The notes beneath the pieces were generated by a model. The model did no database searches and was not told where the DNA came from. It saw only the letters and a program-made list of their open reading frames with translations. From the NCBI GenBank assembly GCA_037126765.1, contig JBBCBC010000012.1:4526001-4590000 (forward strand): 64,000 bases of DNA. Direction: 5' to 3'. The translations under genes and the position numbers were made by a program. Positions 1 to 12,924 of the stretch are shown piece by piece. Each line of letters begins with the position of its first letter. Position 1 is the stretch's first letter. The stretch is from Stenogyne calaminthoides (taxonomy: Eukaryota; Streptophyta; Magnoliopsida; Lamiales; Lamiaceae).

Positions 1-654
1 TATTTTTATTTAGTTCAATTAATTGTATTATGATAATAATAATATTAGTTTCTTCTACTCAATGTCATTTGTGGGACACCTTATTATCAATATTCCTTCA
101 TGAAATAATTCTAGTTCTGAGATTGTGATTTTTGCATTAATTTAAATTCCACGAATCACTCCACATTAGTTATTTAAGTTGACTAATTATTATTCAAATA
201 TTAATAATCATCTTGATTTTAGGAAGAATACCATATTTTAATTAGAATACCAAGATAAAATTCAACTTATAATAATGAATTTAAGTTATTTTTAATTTCA
301 CTAATCAATATTTTTTCATTAAAAAACTAATACCATTAGAACTTATCGTGTAAATTTTAAAAATTTTAATTATTTATTTCTTTAGTTAAATATAATTTAT
401 AATTAATGTTAATTTATTTATAATTTAATTACTAACAATACCAATAAAAAATTCAAGCTAACAGTATATTAGATTTTTTTATAGTTCATACATCTGATAC
501 TTTTCAAGAACAAACTAATACTAAATAATTAATTGTTCATCTTTATATGTATATCGATATTTCATGTTAATTAAATATAATAAAAAATAATGATAATCAA
601 ATTCTAAATAAAACTATTAAATAAAGTACAAAATCAAAGTCAATATCTAAAATG
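1..654. other. AT-rich intergenic DNA, nothing recognised
   Basis: Very AT-rich sequence with no open frame, splice-like pattern or repeat boundary that I can support. Confidence 0.6.
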
Positions 655-1655
655 GCAAAAACTTGTGTCATAAATTGCATACAAGCATATGCGCAATTAC
701 AGATAATTGGGCTTTTTTTTAATTTTTTTTGCGGGATTGTAACGTGCGGGTCGGGCTTCTTCATCCTAGCGTCGCGTTCAACAGCCGCCAGATTTATTTT
801 TCTTTCTCGTGTCGCAACAAACACGATTAGATCTCAGTTTTGGTTTTCACGGCGCTACGTCTTCAGGTTTTTCCTTCTCTTCTCTTGTTCTTCTTTTTCT
901 TTTTTCTCTTCTATATTCCTCTCGCTTTCTTCAGTTTTCTCTTCCTCGCAAATTTACAGGTCCTTCTGCACTTTTCTCACGTTGTTTTTTAAATTTGTAA
1001 TCTTGGACTGAGGATTTTTTTTTCTCGTTTGTACTGGTTTTTGTTCATGTAGTAACACGTTTTTATTCATAGGCTAACACTCTTTTATTCATGTAGTAAC
1101 ACATCAAGTTGTTCTTTAAATCGGTAATTTTGGATTTGAGATTTCTTTTTGCACTTGTACTGGTTTGTTCTTGTGGTAACACGTTTTTCTTCATATGGTA
1201 ACACTTTTTTGTTCATGTAGTAACACTTGTTTTTTAGTAATATGTAACACTATATACATGTCGTCATAATATTATGTGAATACTCATATGTTACCATATG
1301 AACAACAATGTTTATGTTTTAATACGTGTTACGTAAGATATGAAGTTATTTCAATATAACAATGTAGTAACACTTACACATAGATGTAGTAACACACAAA
1401 AACTTGACAAAAAAAATATTTTAAAAATTATGTGCTCAATAACAATTGAGCCTGCGACAAATACATTAACAACAGACCTGGATCATTAGGCTACAACACA
1501 TATTTGATAAACATATCCTTCTATAAATATATCGCCCTTGAAGCCCACAACCCACAACCCCGTTCGAAAAGGCGTTAACTAACTGCGATTTTTTTTAAAA
1601 ATTGTCTTAATTATGATGTATTGCACATATTACTATGGTGCAATATTTCACAAGA
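655..1655. mobile_element. Non-autonomous inverted-repeat element, copy A
   Basis: The left end (ACTTGTGTCATAAATTGCATA) and the right end (TGCAATATTTCACAAG) are imperfect inverted repeats, and the interior is closely related to copy B at 2056-3244. The interior has a GC-richer, T-rich block and then many copies of a GTAGTAACAC-type motif. Near 1430-1505 there is a degraded tRNA-like segment on the - strand. No transposase frame is present, and I found no clear target-site duplication. The superfamily is not identified; a MULE-derived or similar MITE is possible. Confidence 0.6.
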
Positions 1656-2055
1656 GTCCTACTCATCCAAAATAAATGAAATCGTTCGTCTAATCATTAG
1701 ATTATTTACATTGAAGAATTTTTTTAATTCTAATATGTACCATATTTAAATGTATTTAACCGAGTTAATTATGTTGAAATAATTAGTGCGCTTATCTATA
1801 ATCTCTATAATGTAAAACCTCTATAAGATAATGTGTCAATTAATAAAATGATGTGGCAATGATGTGGAAAAGTCACATTCCTCTATTTCAAATCCCTCTA
1901 ATCTCATTCATTTTGCGTGTTTTTTTAATCTCAGCCGTTGATTCTTTCTACTATTTTCTATAAATTCTCACATCTCTTATTCATTTTTCATTCATTCTCG
2001 AAAACCTATTCATCCACGGTACACAGAGATTATCGTTCTAAGTTAAAAAAAGTAG

Positions 2056-3244
2056 ACAAAAACTTGTATGCAATATTGCATACAAGTGATATGTACAATT
2101 GAGGTTTTTTTTTTCGTTGGTCAAATAACAGGCCGAGTTAGGGCAAATCGCTGGCGGGTTAATGGGTTTCCTCCTTCATCTTCACGCTCGCGCAGTCACA
2201 GGGCAAATTTCTTCTTCTTCCTCTTCTCGCGTTGCAACAAACGCGACCAGATCACCGTTGATTTTGATGGTGGTGCGTCTCTAGGTTTTTTTCCTCTTCT
2301 TCTCTTGTTCTTCCTTTTCTCTTTCTCTTCCATATTCTTTTTGCTTTCTTCAATTTTCTCATCCTCGCAAATTTACAGGTGATTCCATATGATTTTGTGA
2401 AGCAGTGTTTCAGATCCTTCTTCACTCTTTTCACGCTGTTCTGTAAATCTATAATTTTATACTGATGATTTTTTTCGCGTTTGTACTGGTTTTTGTTCAT
2501 GTAGTAACACTCTTTTGCTCATAGGGTAACACTCTTTTGTTCATGTAGTAACACATCAAGTTGTTATGTAAATCTGTAATTTTGGACTGGGGATTTCTTT
2601 TCGCATTTGTTCTGGTTTTGTTTATGTGGTAACACGTTTTTCTTCATATGGTAACACTTTTTGTTCATGTACTAACACATGTTTTTTTAGTAATATGTAA
2701 CAATGTTCATATATCGTCGTAATACTATGTGAATACTCATGTGTTACCATATGAACAATAATGTGTTACCTTGTGACCCATGTTACCTTATGAATATTTA
2801 TGTGTTACTATATGTTTTATTACGTGTTACGTAAGATATGAAGTTTTTTCAAAATAACAATGTAGTAACACTTATAAATAGATGTAGATGATCCATGTTA
2901 CCTTATGAATATTTATGTGTTACGATATGTTTTATTAAGTGTTACGTAAGATATGAAGTTTTTTCAATATAACAATGTAGTAACACACAAAATTTTGACA
3001 AAAAAAAAATTATGTGTACAGTAGGAATCGAACTTGCGACCAAATTCATTAACAACAAACTTGAACCACTAGGCTACAACACATATTTGATAAAGATATC
3101 ATTCTATAGATACATATGCGCCCACGCTAACCTGAACCCACTTCCCGCGCCCGACCCGCCCTGACCCGCGAAATTTAGACAATTTTTGTCTTATTTATGT
3201 TGTATTGCACATAACACTAGTGTGCAATATTTCACACAAGACTT
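2056..3244. mobile_element. Non-autonomous inverted-repeat element, copy B
   Basis: This is a second copy of the element at 655-1655, in the same orientation and about 400 bp further on. The ends (ACTTGTATGCAATATTGCA and TGCAATATTTCACACAAG) form a better inverted repeat than in copy A. It carries the same GTAACAC-rich interior, with an extra internal stretch at about 2750-2960 in which that motif array is expanded. It is non-coding; the open frames in its T-rich part are low-complexity. Confidence 0.65.
3012..3088 (-). repeat. tRNA-derived (SINE-like) segment inside copy B
   Basis: Read on the - strand there is an A-box-like TAGCCTAGTGG and, about 33 nt further on, a B-box-like GTTCGATTCC. 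This is the spacing and order of an internal RNA polymerase III promoter. The same region of copy A (about 1430-1505) is homologous but has a degraded B box. A full cloverleaf is not evident, so this is a tRNA-derived relic or SINE head rather than a tRNA gene. Confidence 0.5.
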
Positions 3245-3594
3245 TCTCAAAAAAGTATAATTTATATACTATATTTATGTTTTTTTTATGGGAATTGCTC
3301 TACTATATATTATGTAATTTTTCAAACACAATATTAAAGTGAACATAGAATGAAATCTTTCCATGCACATTTTTTTGATCGATTGATGGTGATGAAATTT
3401 TTCCATATAATTAAAGATTCTTATTATTTTTTTTTTTTTTTTTGTATGTTTAGGGTTTTTTTTTTTATATATATATTGGGCATGTTTGCAAAAAAAAATA
3501 TTCTTTTGAAAAAGTGATTAAAATTAGTGATTATGAGAAAATTGATTAATAGTGTAAGTTGATGGTGTTTGTAAAAAAATTAAAAAAAAAGTTG
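3245..3594. other. Intergenic, homopolymer-rich
   Basis: Long T and A runs (a long poly-T tract near 3428, another near 3461) with no coding potential or repeat boundary seen. Confidence 0.5.
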
Positions 3595-4080
3595 TACGAA
3601 TTTGATCATATGCCCGCGGGTGGGCACAAACTTTTATGTCTACCGCTTATGTGGCGTGCCACATATGCAAGATCTCCATCATCATTTAGTCAGTTTCTTT
3701 AATTAATTCAATCTTCTCATTTATATATATTCCATATTTTACCCAATTTCATTAATTATATTAAAAAAAAATTACCCGACCCGAACCCAAACACGGCCCG
3801 AGTGGTTCATGGTTCACCCCGCTCGAATGGTTCATGGTTTAGGGTTTAGGTTTAGGATTTAGGTTTAGGTTTAGGGTATAGTGTTTAGGGTTCATGGTTT
3901 AGGGTTTAGGTTTATATAATTAATGAAATTGGGTAAAATATGAAATATATATAAATGAGAAGATTAAATTAATTTAAAAAACTAATTAAATGATGATGGA
4001 GATCTTGCATATGTGGCGCGCCACATAAGCGGTGGACATATAAGTTTGTGCCCACATGCGCACATATGATCAAATCCGTA
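3595..4080. mobile_element. Foldback element with telomere-like core
   Basis: The two arms (about 3595-3760 and 3917-4080) are near-perfect reverse complements. The left arm contains TGTGGCGTGCCACATATG and the right arm CATATGTGGCGCGCCACA. The loop (3775-3916) holds GTTCATGGTTCACCCCGC-type sequence and then repeated TTTAGGG/TTTAGG units. No coding frame is present. It is a foldback or long-TIR MITE that should form a strong hairpin. Confidence 0.85.
3828..3915 (+). repeat. Degenerate telomere-like TTTAGG(G) run
   Basis: Interspersed TTTAGGG, TTTAGG and GGTTCATGGTTTAGGG units lie in the loop of the foldback element. The units are irregular and short, so this is an interstitial, element-borne sequence and not a chromosome end. 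Confidence 0.8.
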
Positions 4081-4200
4081 TTTCTATATATAGGTTTGGT
4101 TATATTTAATGTTTTATTAATGATAATTGATTTTAAATTAATGATCAAACACAAAGGTCAAACTATATTTAATTAGATATAAATTTTTTTATGAAAGATA

Positions 4201-6047
4201 TGTTGGGATAACATATGCCAGGATCTATCGGGATGACCTCATAAACACAAATTTAAATTAATAATTATTGCTAGCATGAATTTACCTAAGTGAATTCAAA
4301 TAATAATTAACCAACAACAACATGCAAATAATATTTCACTTAAAAGATCCTAGCATGCGGAATTTCTAGGAGTTTACGTAAACGTACCAGTTGGAGAGGC
4401 GATCTGAAACAGACAGGATCAAGTATCTGGATACCCACCAAAAGTCCTTCTCAAGTATTCTCAAGTCCTCGTCCAATAACCCCGGTGGAAGGTCCTTCAA
4501 TGATCGATTTATAAAACAACGAAAATAAAATATTGTTGCACCACCTTTGTGGATTTCTAATATTTCCAACACATGGAACACTAGTTGGGAATGAAAAATT
4601 CATCCCCTATTTATAAGACAAAGGGGTTCGAAAATTTCAAGCATAATTAGGGCTAGGAAAGATCTTTTCTTGATCTCCAAGAAATCTTGAATATATCCAA
4701 TATATTCTTCTTTCCATGTGTATTTTTCCACAAAAATCTCACACCCTTTATTTGCCTATATTTTCGAAAATTAATAGAAAGAATTTCAAGATTGGATCTT
4801 TCTTGAATTTATGAGATATTCTTGTATTCCAAGAATACATATCTTCCATAAAATCTTTCCAAGAAAATCAAGAAAATCTTTCTTCCCTTTCTTATACTCA
4901 ATTTTCGAAAATTTCTTATTAAAGAAGCCAAGTTGAAGTTTTCTTGAATTTATGGGATAATCTTGTATTCCAAGAATACATTATCTCCTTTCCATAAAAT
5001 CTTTTCAAGAAAAATCCTTCTCCCTCTTTTCTTTAATATTTTCGAAAATAATAGGAAATATTGCAACAATAAATTTATTTTATTTTAAACACCTTTTATT
5101 TATTGGACTATAATTTGGGCTACTTGAGGGGACTTTAGGAGAATTAAGATGGACCTTCCAATGGACTTCTGAACTCCAATATTGAGCCACAATATAATTC
5201 AGTCCATTAATATTAATTAATACCACTATATAATTAATATTGCACTATCCAATCTTAACCCATATTACGGTAATATGACTCCCGGTTATTATTTTTCGTG
5301 TTTAAGATTATTTAGTCCATTAATTAATTAAGCCACTGAAAAGCTTTATATTAATTAATATCTTTATCCTTGGAGTAAGGACAACCCAACTTTATTATCC
5401 ATACCGGAAAATTAATTCCACTTGCAAGATTTGGTATGATAAAGGTTCTGGGCCCACCAAGGGGACCAATCAAGCAAGACTTTTGCAAGCACACGATTCT
5501 CTGTATTAATTTAGCAACTGTCGTGCAATTAATATTATTGCCCAAGATATAGGGTATCGAAGTCGCAATGATTCTCTTCCCATTTATAAGTCAAAGCAAT
5601 AACTACTAATCACACACATTCCTTATTAAGTGACAGAGATTAAGAAATCAACAACCACTGAGGTCTAACTCTTCATCCCTTAAGTAAGTGCGAATGAGTT
5701 TATCTTCTCTGTAGGTCCGCTTCAGCGCATCGAATGCACTAGTGTAATCTCTTGGTCAAGACAAGACAATCTGAGCCTTACACATCAACTTCTACCAATA
5801 GATTGCTCGGATCTATCTAAGTTGTTAAACACGCACTCGTTTACAAGGAACTGTTAACGTGATCTTCTGTGATCTGGTATCACCACGTTAACTACAATGT
5901 AACGCTTGCTACGAACGGTTTGCAATAAATATATATAACATTCAATCATATTTAAAGTAACAGTGATAAACAATTTATTTCAGTAAATAAGTGTTTAATA
6001 CATAGGTTATTCAAAGTAAAAGCATACTTTCACGTATAACCCCAACA
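4201..6047 (-). mobile_element. Solo LTR 1 (1847 bp), TSD AGATA
   Basis: The segment starts TGTTGGGATAAC and ends AACCCCAACA, the TG...CA termini with short inverted repeats typical of plant LTRs. It is flanked by perfect 5-bp duplications AGATA (4196-4200 and 6048-6052). A TATAAATA-type box lies on the - strand near 4606-4613, which suggests - orientation. No internal retrotransposon coding region or second LTR is present, so this is a solo LTR left by LTR-LTR recombination. It is probably Ty1/copia-type, but the lineage is not assigned. Confidence 0.9.
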
Positions 6048-6052
6048 AGATA

Positions 6053-6500
6053 TGTACCGACTAATGGAACATAATTTTCTCGGTCTAGTTTATTTAAACA
6101 TTATAAACAATGCATGTGTGCCAAAACTTTAGTAAATTTAAATTATTTGATTATTAGACATACAAATGTTTTTTTTTTTTTTTGGACAAGATATTTCAAT
6201 ATACAAATTAAGAGGAACAATCAATTTATTTATTATTAGTATATTCTTGAAAAGAGTTAGGTGTATGAAAAATACGAAAAAATCCTTTATACTTTTGGTT
6301 AAATTTTTTATTGGATTTATTGGTTATAAGTATTACAATATGATTTATTTATCCTTAACTACAAATTCAATTTAATTAAAGAAAAAAAAACAAATGAACA
6401 TATTATCTTATCATGATTAGTTCCTACTATTTTTAATGAATAACATTACCTTTTTAATTGAAAAGTATTGATTACTTAAATTTTAAATAATTTAAATTTA
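6053..6500. other. AT-rich spacer
   Basis: Nothing recognised. A short open frame at 6166-6375 starts in a poly-T run and encodes a low-complexity hydrophobic peptide with no support. Confidence 0.5.
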
Positions 6501-6504
6501 GGAA

Positions 6505-6995
6505 AAATGTCAATTCAGTGCTTGAAATATGACAAAACTATCAATTTAAGGCCTTAAAATTTTTTCCTATCAATTCAAGACCTAGAAGATAGAAAACTAC
6601 CGATTCAGGGTCTGAAAGATAAAAACTATCAATTTAAGGCTCACACATTTTAAGGCCATGTTTGACACTTATATTTTATATCCTTATTTCATGTTCTTAT
6701 TTTTTTATTTTTAGGGGTTACTGTTCAAGGTTTACGGTTCAGGGGGGTTTAGGATTCATGGTTTAAGGTTTAGGGTTCATCGTTTAGGGTTTAGGGTTTA
6801 GTGTTCAGGGTTTAGGGTTTTAGTGCCAAACATGACCTTAAAATTTATAAGCCTTGAATTGATAGTTTCTGTTTTTCAGGCCCTGTATTGATAGTTTTCT
6901 ATCTTTCAGGCCTTGAATCGATAGAAAAAAAATCTTCCAGGCCTTAAATTGATAGCTTTACCATCTTTTAGGCCCTGAATTGATAAAACTCCTTA
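6505..6995. mobile_element. Inverted-repeat element with nested telomere-like insert
   Basis: The left half is built of units like CAATTCAAGACCTAGAAGAT, and the right half carries the reverse complement (TTTCAGGCCTTGAATCGATAG), so the block folds on itself. Between the halves, 6650-6840 begins GGCCATGTTTGACACT and ends AGTGCCAAACATGACC. This is an inner inverted repeat whose core (about 6714-6822) is GGTTCAGGG/TTTAGGG-type sequence. It looks like one inverted-repeat element inserted in the centre of another. Confidence 0.75.
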
Positions 6996-7055
6996 AATTT
7001 ATTATGATAAATTGAATTTTTTTGTTTGTATTCTTAAAGATGGTGTAATGTGGAA

Positions 7056-7061
<6 letters not shown>

Positions 7062-7093
<32 letters not shown>

Positions 7094-7148
7094 TACCGAA
7101 GGCTCAAATTAAAAAAAAATAACGTCACCATAAATAAAAAAATTGGAA

Positions 7149-7192
<44 letters not shown>
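7062..7192. repeat. Two (AT)n microsatellites
   Basis: (AT)n runs at about 7062-7091 and 7154-7192, separated by AT-rich sequence. Confidence 0.9.
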
Positions 7193-7197
<5 letters not shown>

Positions 7198-8006
7198 CTT
7201 AGTTAATGCATACCAATATAATTATCATTCAATGTCAAAATAAAATATGGACTATAATAGTATATAAAAAAGCCGATATAATGAATATGAAGTAAAAAAA
7301 TTAATTTATACAATATGAAGTTATTAAATCTTAAATCTTTATATTTATTAAACTTTTGCATGGTCTTATTAAATCATAAAATATCTTTATGTTCTAATTT
7401 TTTTTAAAGTTAAAACAAATTTAATATTAAATTTGTTTACAAAATATACCATGTCAAACTTGACCTAAATATACAAAGAATTGTACATGTCATATCAATA
7501 GATAATATTTTTCGATCACCAAATTAATACTACATGTATTTTGTAAATTATAAAATAAATTACAATAGATAAATTTTATATAAAATGATAACACTAAAAA
7601 AAATTACTGTATTTAGTAAATATATATGTGCACCTCAAAAGTTTGATATTCGATATAAGAGAATACTTTATGTAATTGATGATTTATGTTTAATCTAAAA
7701 CTTTTAATTTTTAAATTAATTAAGTATTTGTGTTAAAATTTGGTCGACTTTAGATGTCTAATTGATTTGATCTAAAACTTAATATAAGTTAGTATTTATA
7801 AAAAAAATATAAGAAAATATGTCCATATTATTAAATTTTTTGACAAAAGATATTATATATATTAAAAAGGACATTTTAGTTAACATATGACTTTAAGGGG
7901 AAATCGTAGTATCTTTTTATGTAAATAAACTGTCATCTTAACTTTTGAATATTTGAATTATTTTTAAAAAATGGAAATAGTATTTTGTGTAGGCATTTGG
8001 TGAAAT

Positions 8007-8061
<55 letters not shown>

Positions 8062-11000
8062 CTCGTTAATAGATAATTGATGTTAATTGATTTCTAACTT
8101 ATTTTCTATAAAGTCTTGGTCAAGTCTGCTCTAAAAGTATAAAGAAATGTGATGTTTAATTCAAATCAAATCATATCAAATTAATAATAATTGAAATTTG
8201 AATAATTAGAGATGGAGTCAAACATAATACAATTGAAAAAAGTTTTACATTTTAAATTATTTTATTATTGTCAATCATACCATTCAAAACATTTATAATT
8301 ATTTTAAAAAAATCTTACCAATATATTACGCCATAACATGTAATTTTTTACACCAATTAATTGCCATTTCTTAAACTATTTAATGACATAGTAATTCATT
8401 TATATTGTCTTATGAATGTATGTTATACCTTAATTATACTAATTAGTATGCTATAAATCTTTTAAAATACAATTAATATAATAACATTTTTTGTAAGTGA
8501 ATTATATTGTACGAGAATAATGACTTAACAATGAAAATACAATAAATATATATGATATGCAATTGCAAATACTTTATATTTAAAACATATATTATAATTT
8601 ATAATAATAATAATAATAAATTAATAGAAATATATATCATATATGCAATGTTTAGAAATACAAATCATGTGTATACTTTGATTAATAAAACATATAATTT
8701 TGAGGTGTTTAATTTAATGTATTAATATAAAATTTACTTTGAAAGAAGATATATTGCACTTCATAATATTATGAAATAATAAATATGAATATAATAAAAT
8801 TAAATCGATCAAACTAAATAAATATTTAAAGTATTTAAAAATATATAATTTTTTCAAAATCCCACGTGTTATGCAAAATTGAGATTATTAATATATTTGA
8901 CTATGAAATAATATAGGTTTATATTATTGGATTATGAGATTTATGTAAATTTTATATGATCTAAAAATTATATAGAATTATATTTAAATATAATTATATT
9001 TCATGTTTAAATATAAGTTTTTTTTTCACTAGAAAAATATGATTTTTTTATGTGGGTGTCGTTTAATGAAGGAGATGGTGATTGGAGATTCATGTATGTT
9101 TTCCTTATTGCATACGTAATGACAACTGTAATAATTTATTGCAAAATATGGAACACATTATCATGTTGGTTTACAATGATTTGTCTCAACATTTTAGTTT
9201 GTGCAAGTAGATAGTTTTCTCCATCAGTAAATTCTTTATTTTTCTGAAATGTTTTTGTTATTCTGCTTTTTACAATAGGGTTTTTACTAACATTTGTCTA
9301 ATCTTCTCTGAGGAAGAAAAAAAAAAGAGTTGAAAACCTAATTTTTTTTTTCAGAATAATTATGGTGATCCATACCATGTGCACGCTGCCTTACTTATGT
9401 AAAAAAATAGCAGCCAACTTAGATCCTTTAATATATATATCGTACTTCAATCCTTCATTTCACTGTCTTAGAAAAATGTAATATTTCAGGAGAGCTATCT
9501 TTCGGTAGAATTCATGAAAATATTTGGTTAGTTACCTCTTTCTCACCTATTATTTTATCCTACTCATTATGAAAACATCATTCTTTATCTTTTACGAACT
9601 TATTATTTTTATTTATTATGGTATCTTATTACTTTGTGTAATGATATGATGAACATAGTTTTTAAGGTACATAGTCATTTACGTGGTGAATGTATGTGTA
9701 TATGTGAGTCATTTGTTTTGTCTTTGTGTAGGCGATATGATATTTTCTAATAAACTCGGTCAGAAGTTCTAAATAATTTTTTTCTTTTTTAGTGGGGACG
9801 TCTTTCATTACCATTTTTTATGATATCAGTGGTTTCTTGGAGAAGAAGAGAAAAATTATTGAGATCAGATTTGAGAGTTGTTTTATAGTGGAAGTTGTGG
9901 AGTTAGTAGCTAAATGAAATTTTGCTTCTCTTTTCTGAATTTAGAGTAATTCATAGAGATATGATGTTTTTAATGTATGCTTTTGGAATTAACCTTATAT
10001 ACATGTTATCTTATATACAAGTGAATTTTTATAGTGTTGATTAATACATTGAGATTGTGGGAACTTTTTTTTTTTAGCGATGACCTGAAATTTTGCCATA
10101 TTTATTTTCAGGTATCATCTCACCTTTCACATGATTTTAATACAAAAAGGTAAATTTTATGATATATATACAAATGAAGTTGTAGCTACCATTTAAAATG
10201 TCTTTTATTGCAGAACTTAGGGTTTAACATGAAATGTTATGTACATACATGTGTGGATAATTGCATGAGAAAATACTTCTTTGAGAATATGTTTAGACCC
10301 CCTCATTATTGACATTAAATATTTACCTTTTCAAGTAAGCTTTTGCATAGGGTCAATTGTGGAAAAATATTATTTTAAGGCCCGTAACTTAGGGAGGTGG
10401 AAATTTAAGAACAATAAGCTCCAATTCGAGAACAATAGGATATTAACTTCTTCTTTTTTTTGGCAGAATTAGGACATTAATCATTTTTTTTCGACAAACA
10501 TAAAAATATAAAAAACAAAATCGGCAAAGTAGTACATTAATTTTTTATTTTTTGGTAAATATAGACCATTTTATTTGCTATTTAATGTTAAAATACTATA
10601 TGCCAATAAAATAATATATGTCAGTATAACATACACATTTTCTCATATGTAGAGAACTAAATTTATTATATGCTTGACTAGATTACAAAAAAAAATAAAA
10701 ATTAAAACTAAATTAAATGCACAACATAAAATTAGATAATTTAACGCGACAAATTTTAACATTGAAATGTTACCAAATTTTATGGTGAACTAATGACTTT
10801 GCTTCAACTTAACTTAATGTATTCAATTATTTAGTTTAGAATTACTTACATTGTCAATTTCAATATATCTCCAATATTGTTCATTGAGGTGTCAACTTAA
10901 CGGAAGGACAATAAGTTTCAATTTTGGAAAGTAGGATATTAACTTTTCTTTTGACAAAACTAGGACATTAATATTTTTTGGCAGATATAGACCATTTTTC

Positions 11001-11506
11001 ACACACAGACGGGCCTAATTTTAAAAAATTTAAATTTTACGGTCCTACTTTGCGAAAAATTAAAATTTATGGACCTAAACTTGCGCAAACTCAAAACTTA
11101 CGGGCATACTTTTGCCAAAGTGAAGTTATCTAACCTACTTTTCCCAACCAGAAACTTATTGTCCTTAAATTGTCACTCCCATACTTACAGACATAAAAAA
11201 TATTTTTCCCCGTACGACTACATAATGTTGTCTCGAGAGTGAAGAGCAAAAAAAATTAAAAACACCATTGCAATTATGATGAAAAATCATGCAAACGTAC
11301 AACTAATATTGTTTACAAATATGTGGTTAGAAATCACATTTGTGATTTTAAACATTAATTTATTTTAAAATTAAATTTATTTTGTTATTGTATTAATATA
11401 TATTTTTTTTTGCGTCAAATAGTTACATCTTTTTTTTTCTTTTTAATATAATTTACATAGTAATTAATATATTTTTGTATTTTACATATATAAAATATTA
11501 AAAATG
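7193..11506. other. Gene-free AT-rich region with minor repeats
   Basis: No gene is supported. An (AC)n(AT)n microsatellite lies at about 8008-8060 and a (TAA)n run near 8602-8620. Two related stretches, about 10395-10570 and 10895-11010, share GGACAATAAG..TTCAA and TAGGACATTAAT blocks, so a diverged duplication lies here. 9000-10300 is slightly less AT-biased but has no convincing exon. Confidence 0.6.
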
Positions 11507-11511
11507 TTACT

Positions 11512-12919
11512 TGTTGGTCCCGAATAACCCGATTTAAAACTCGTAAAATCTCAATGGGAGGTGACTTAAAATTTTTTGCGAATGTGTTATGCAGATTTGC
11601 TAAAGTATGTATGACAGTTAATATGAAAGCAAATAAGAACACACATATTTTTATAGTGGTTCGGAGTCCAACTCCTACATCCACTCTTCCTTATCAATAG
11701 GGGCACCAACTAAACCAACTGAACTTAGATTAATGTGTTAGTCCAACACAATACAACAGATGTTTAATGAGTTCTCACTCTCTCGGGACTTATCTCCCTC
11801 ACGGGATCGCCTATAGATGTTTAGTGAGTTCTCACTCTCTCGGGACTTATCTCCCTCACGGGATTGTCTACCCTCCCTTGCGGGATTGCTTCTTAACTAC
11901 CTCACTTAACCACTAATTCTCTCTCAAGAAAGGGTTTGGGTTTGGTGTTATTTCCAACTAGGTGAGATTTTCCCTTACATTGTTTTAGCCTTTAAGCTAA
12001 GGTTGGGAAAAGCTCTCTAAGCTTATGATATGACATTTATGCTTAGATACAATGAAGAACACTCTTGGGTAGATTTGAATATTTAATGTTCTGTGTTCTT
12101 GAATGGAGATGCTTGAATATTTGACTTTAATCTTCACTTTGCAGCATCCTCCATTATCTTCTTTTGAAGATAGAGCAATGTATTTATAGTGTGGATTTGA
12201 ATATTACCGTTGGAGAGTAAATTCAAATCCATACTAATAGTCTTCCAGCATTTCTTTGTCCTTTTGCACTATTGCTTGCAGCTTTATGTCACATCCATAT
12301 ATGTGTTGTCATCTTCTCATTGGCTAGCTTTTTGTGTGTATATGGATCGGATCAGCCCTTGATTCATTGTTCATCTATTCCGATTACGTACTTTGATCCG
12401 GTATGCTTGATTTGGGTCCGCGAAATTTGGTCTATTTGAAATCTGATGCGGTGCGGTCCGTTGATCCGTGCGGTCCGATCCGTGCTTCGATTCGTCTTTG
12501 TTTACGGTCGTTCGATTTGGTCGCTTTGCTTCGTTCGATTTGATTTTTGTCGTCGTCGATCTCGGTCGTCATATATTTCAGTCAAATCGATCTCAGTCGT
12601 CGATTTACGATCACCGATTTACGGTCACGATTTGGTCACCACCTCGATCGGACTACATCACCACTTCTTCTTCACAAATCATCATGCTTCTTCTTGTCCA
12701 GCTCATCAGCTATCGTGGAACTTATCTTACTCATCTGATCTCGATCAGCCTCGTCTGCAGCCTCATCTGATCTCGATCATCTTCGTCTGATTTCATGAGT
12801 TCCCCCTTAACTTGTTACTTGTAAAAATAAAACTAAGTTTAGAAACACAAGCTTTCTATACAACTTAGCTTGTTACAAGGTGTTTTGGCATAATAATCAA
12901 AACTAAAATTATCCCAACA
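11512..12919. mobile_element. Solo LTR 2 (1408 bp), TSD TTACT
   Basis: It starts TGTTGGTCCCGAATAACC, ends TTATCCCAACA and is flanked by perfect TTACT duplications (11507-11511 and 12920-12924). It contains a direct repeat of about 60 bp (units with TCACTCTCTCGGGACTTATC at about 11770 and 11828). There is no second LTR or polyprotein. The open frames at 12446-12790 lie within the LTR and are serine/arginine-rich low-complexity products of a TCGTTCG-rich stretch, not genes. Confidence 0.9.
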
Positions 12920-12924
12920 TTACT

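Noticed and set aside
652..1011. Open frame, 119 aa, rich in Ser/Phe
   Set aside because: Low-complexity product of a CT/T-rich part of a non-coding element; the matching frame in copy B (2068-2382) is not conserved as protein.
3012..3088. Functional tRNA gene
   Set aside because: A and B boxes are present but no cloverleaf, and the paired element copy has a degraded B box.
3828..3915. Interstitial telomere or chromosome-fusion scar
   Set aside because: Units are irregular and sit in the loop of a foldback element, with the same core seen in other elements.
12446..12790. Overlapping open frames of 60-114 aa
   Set aside because: They lie wholly inside solo LTR 2 and come from TCGTTCG-rich low-complexity DNA.
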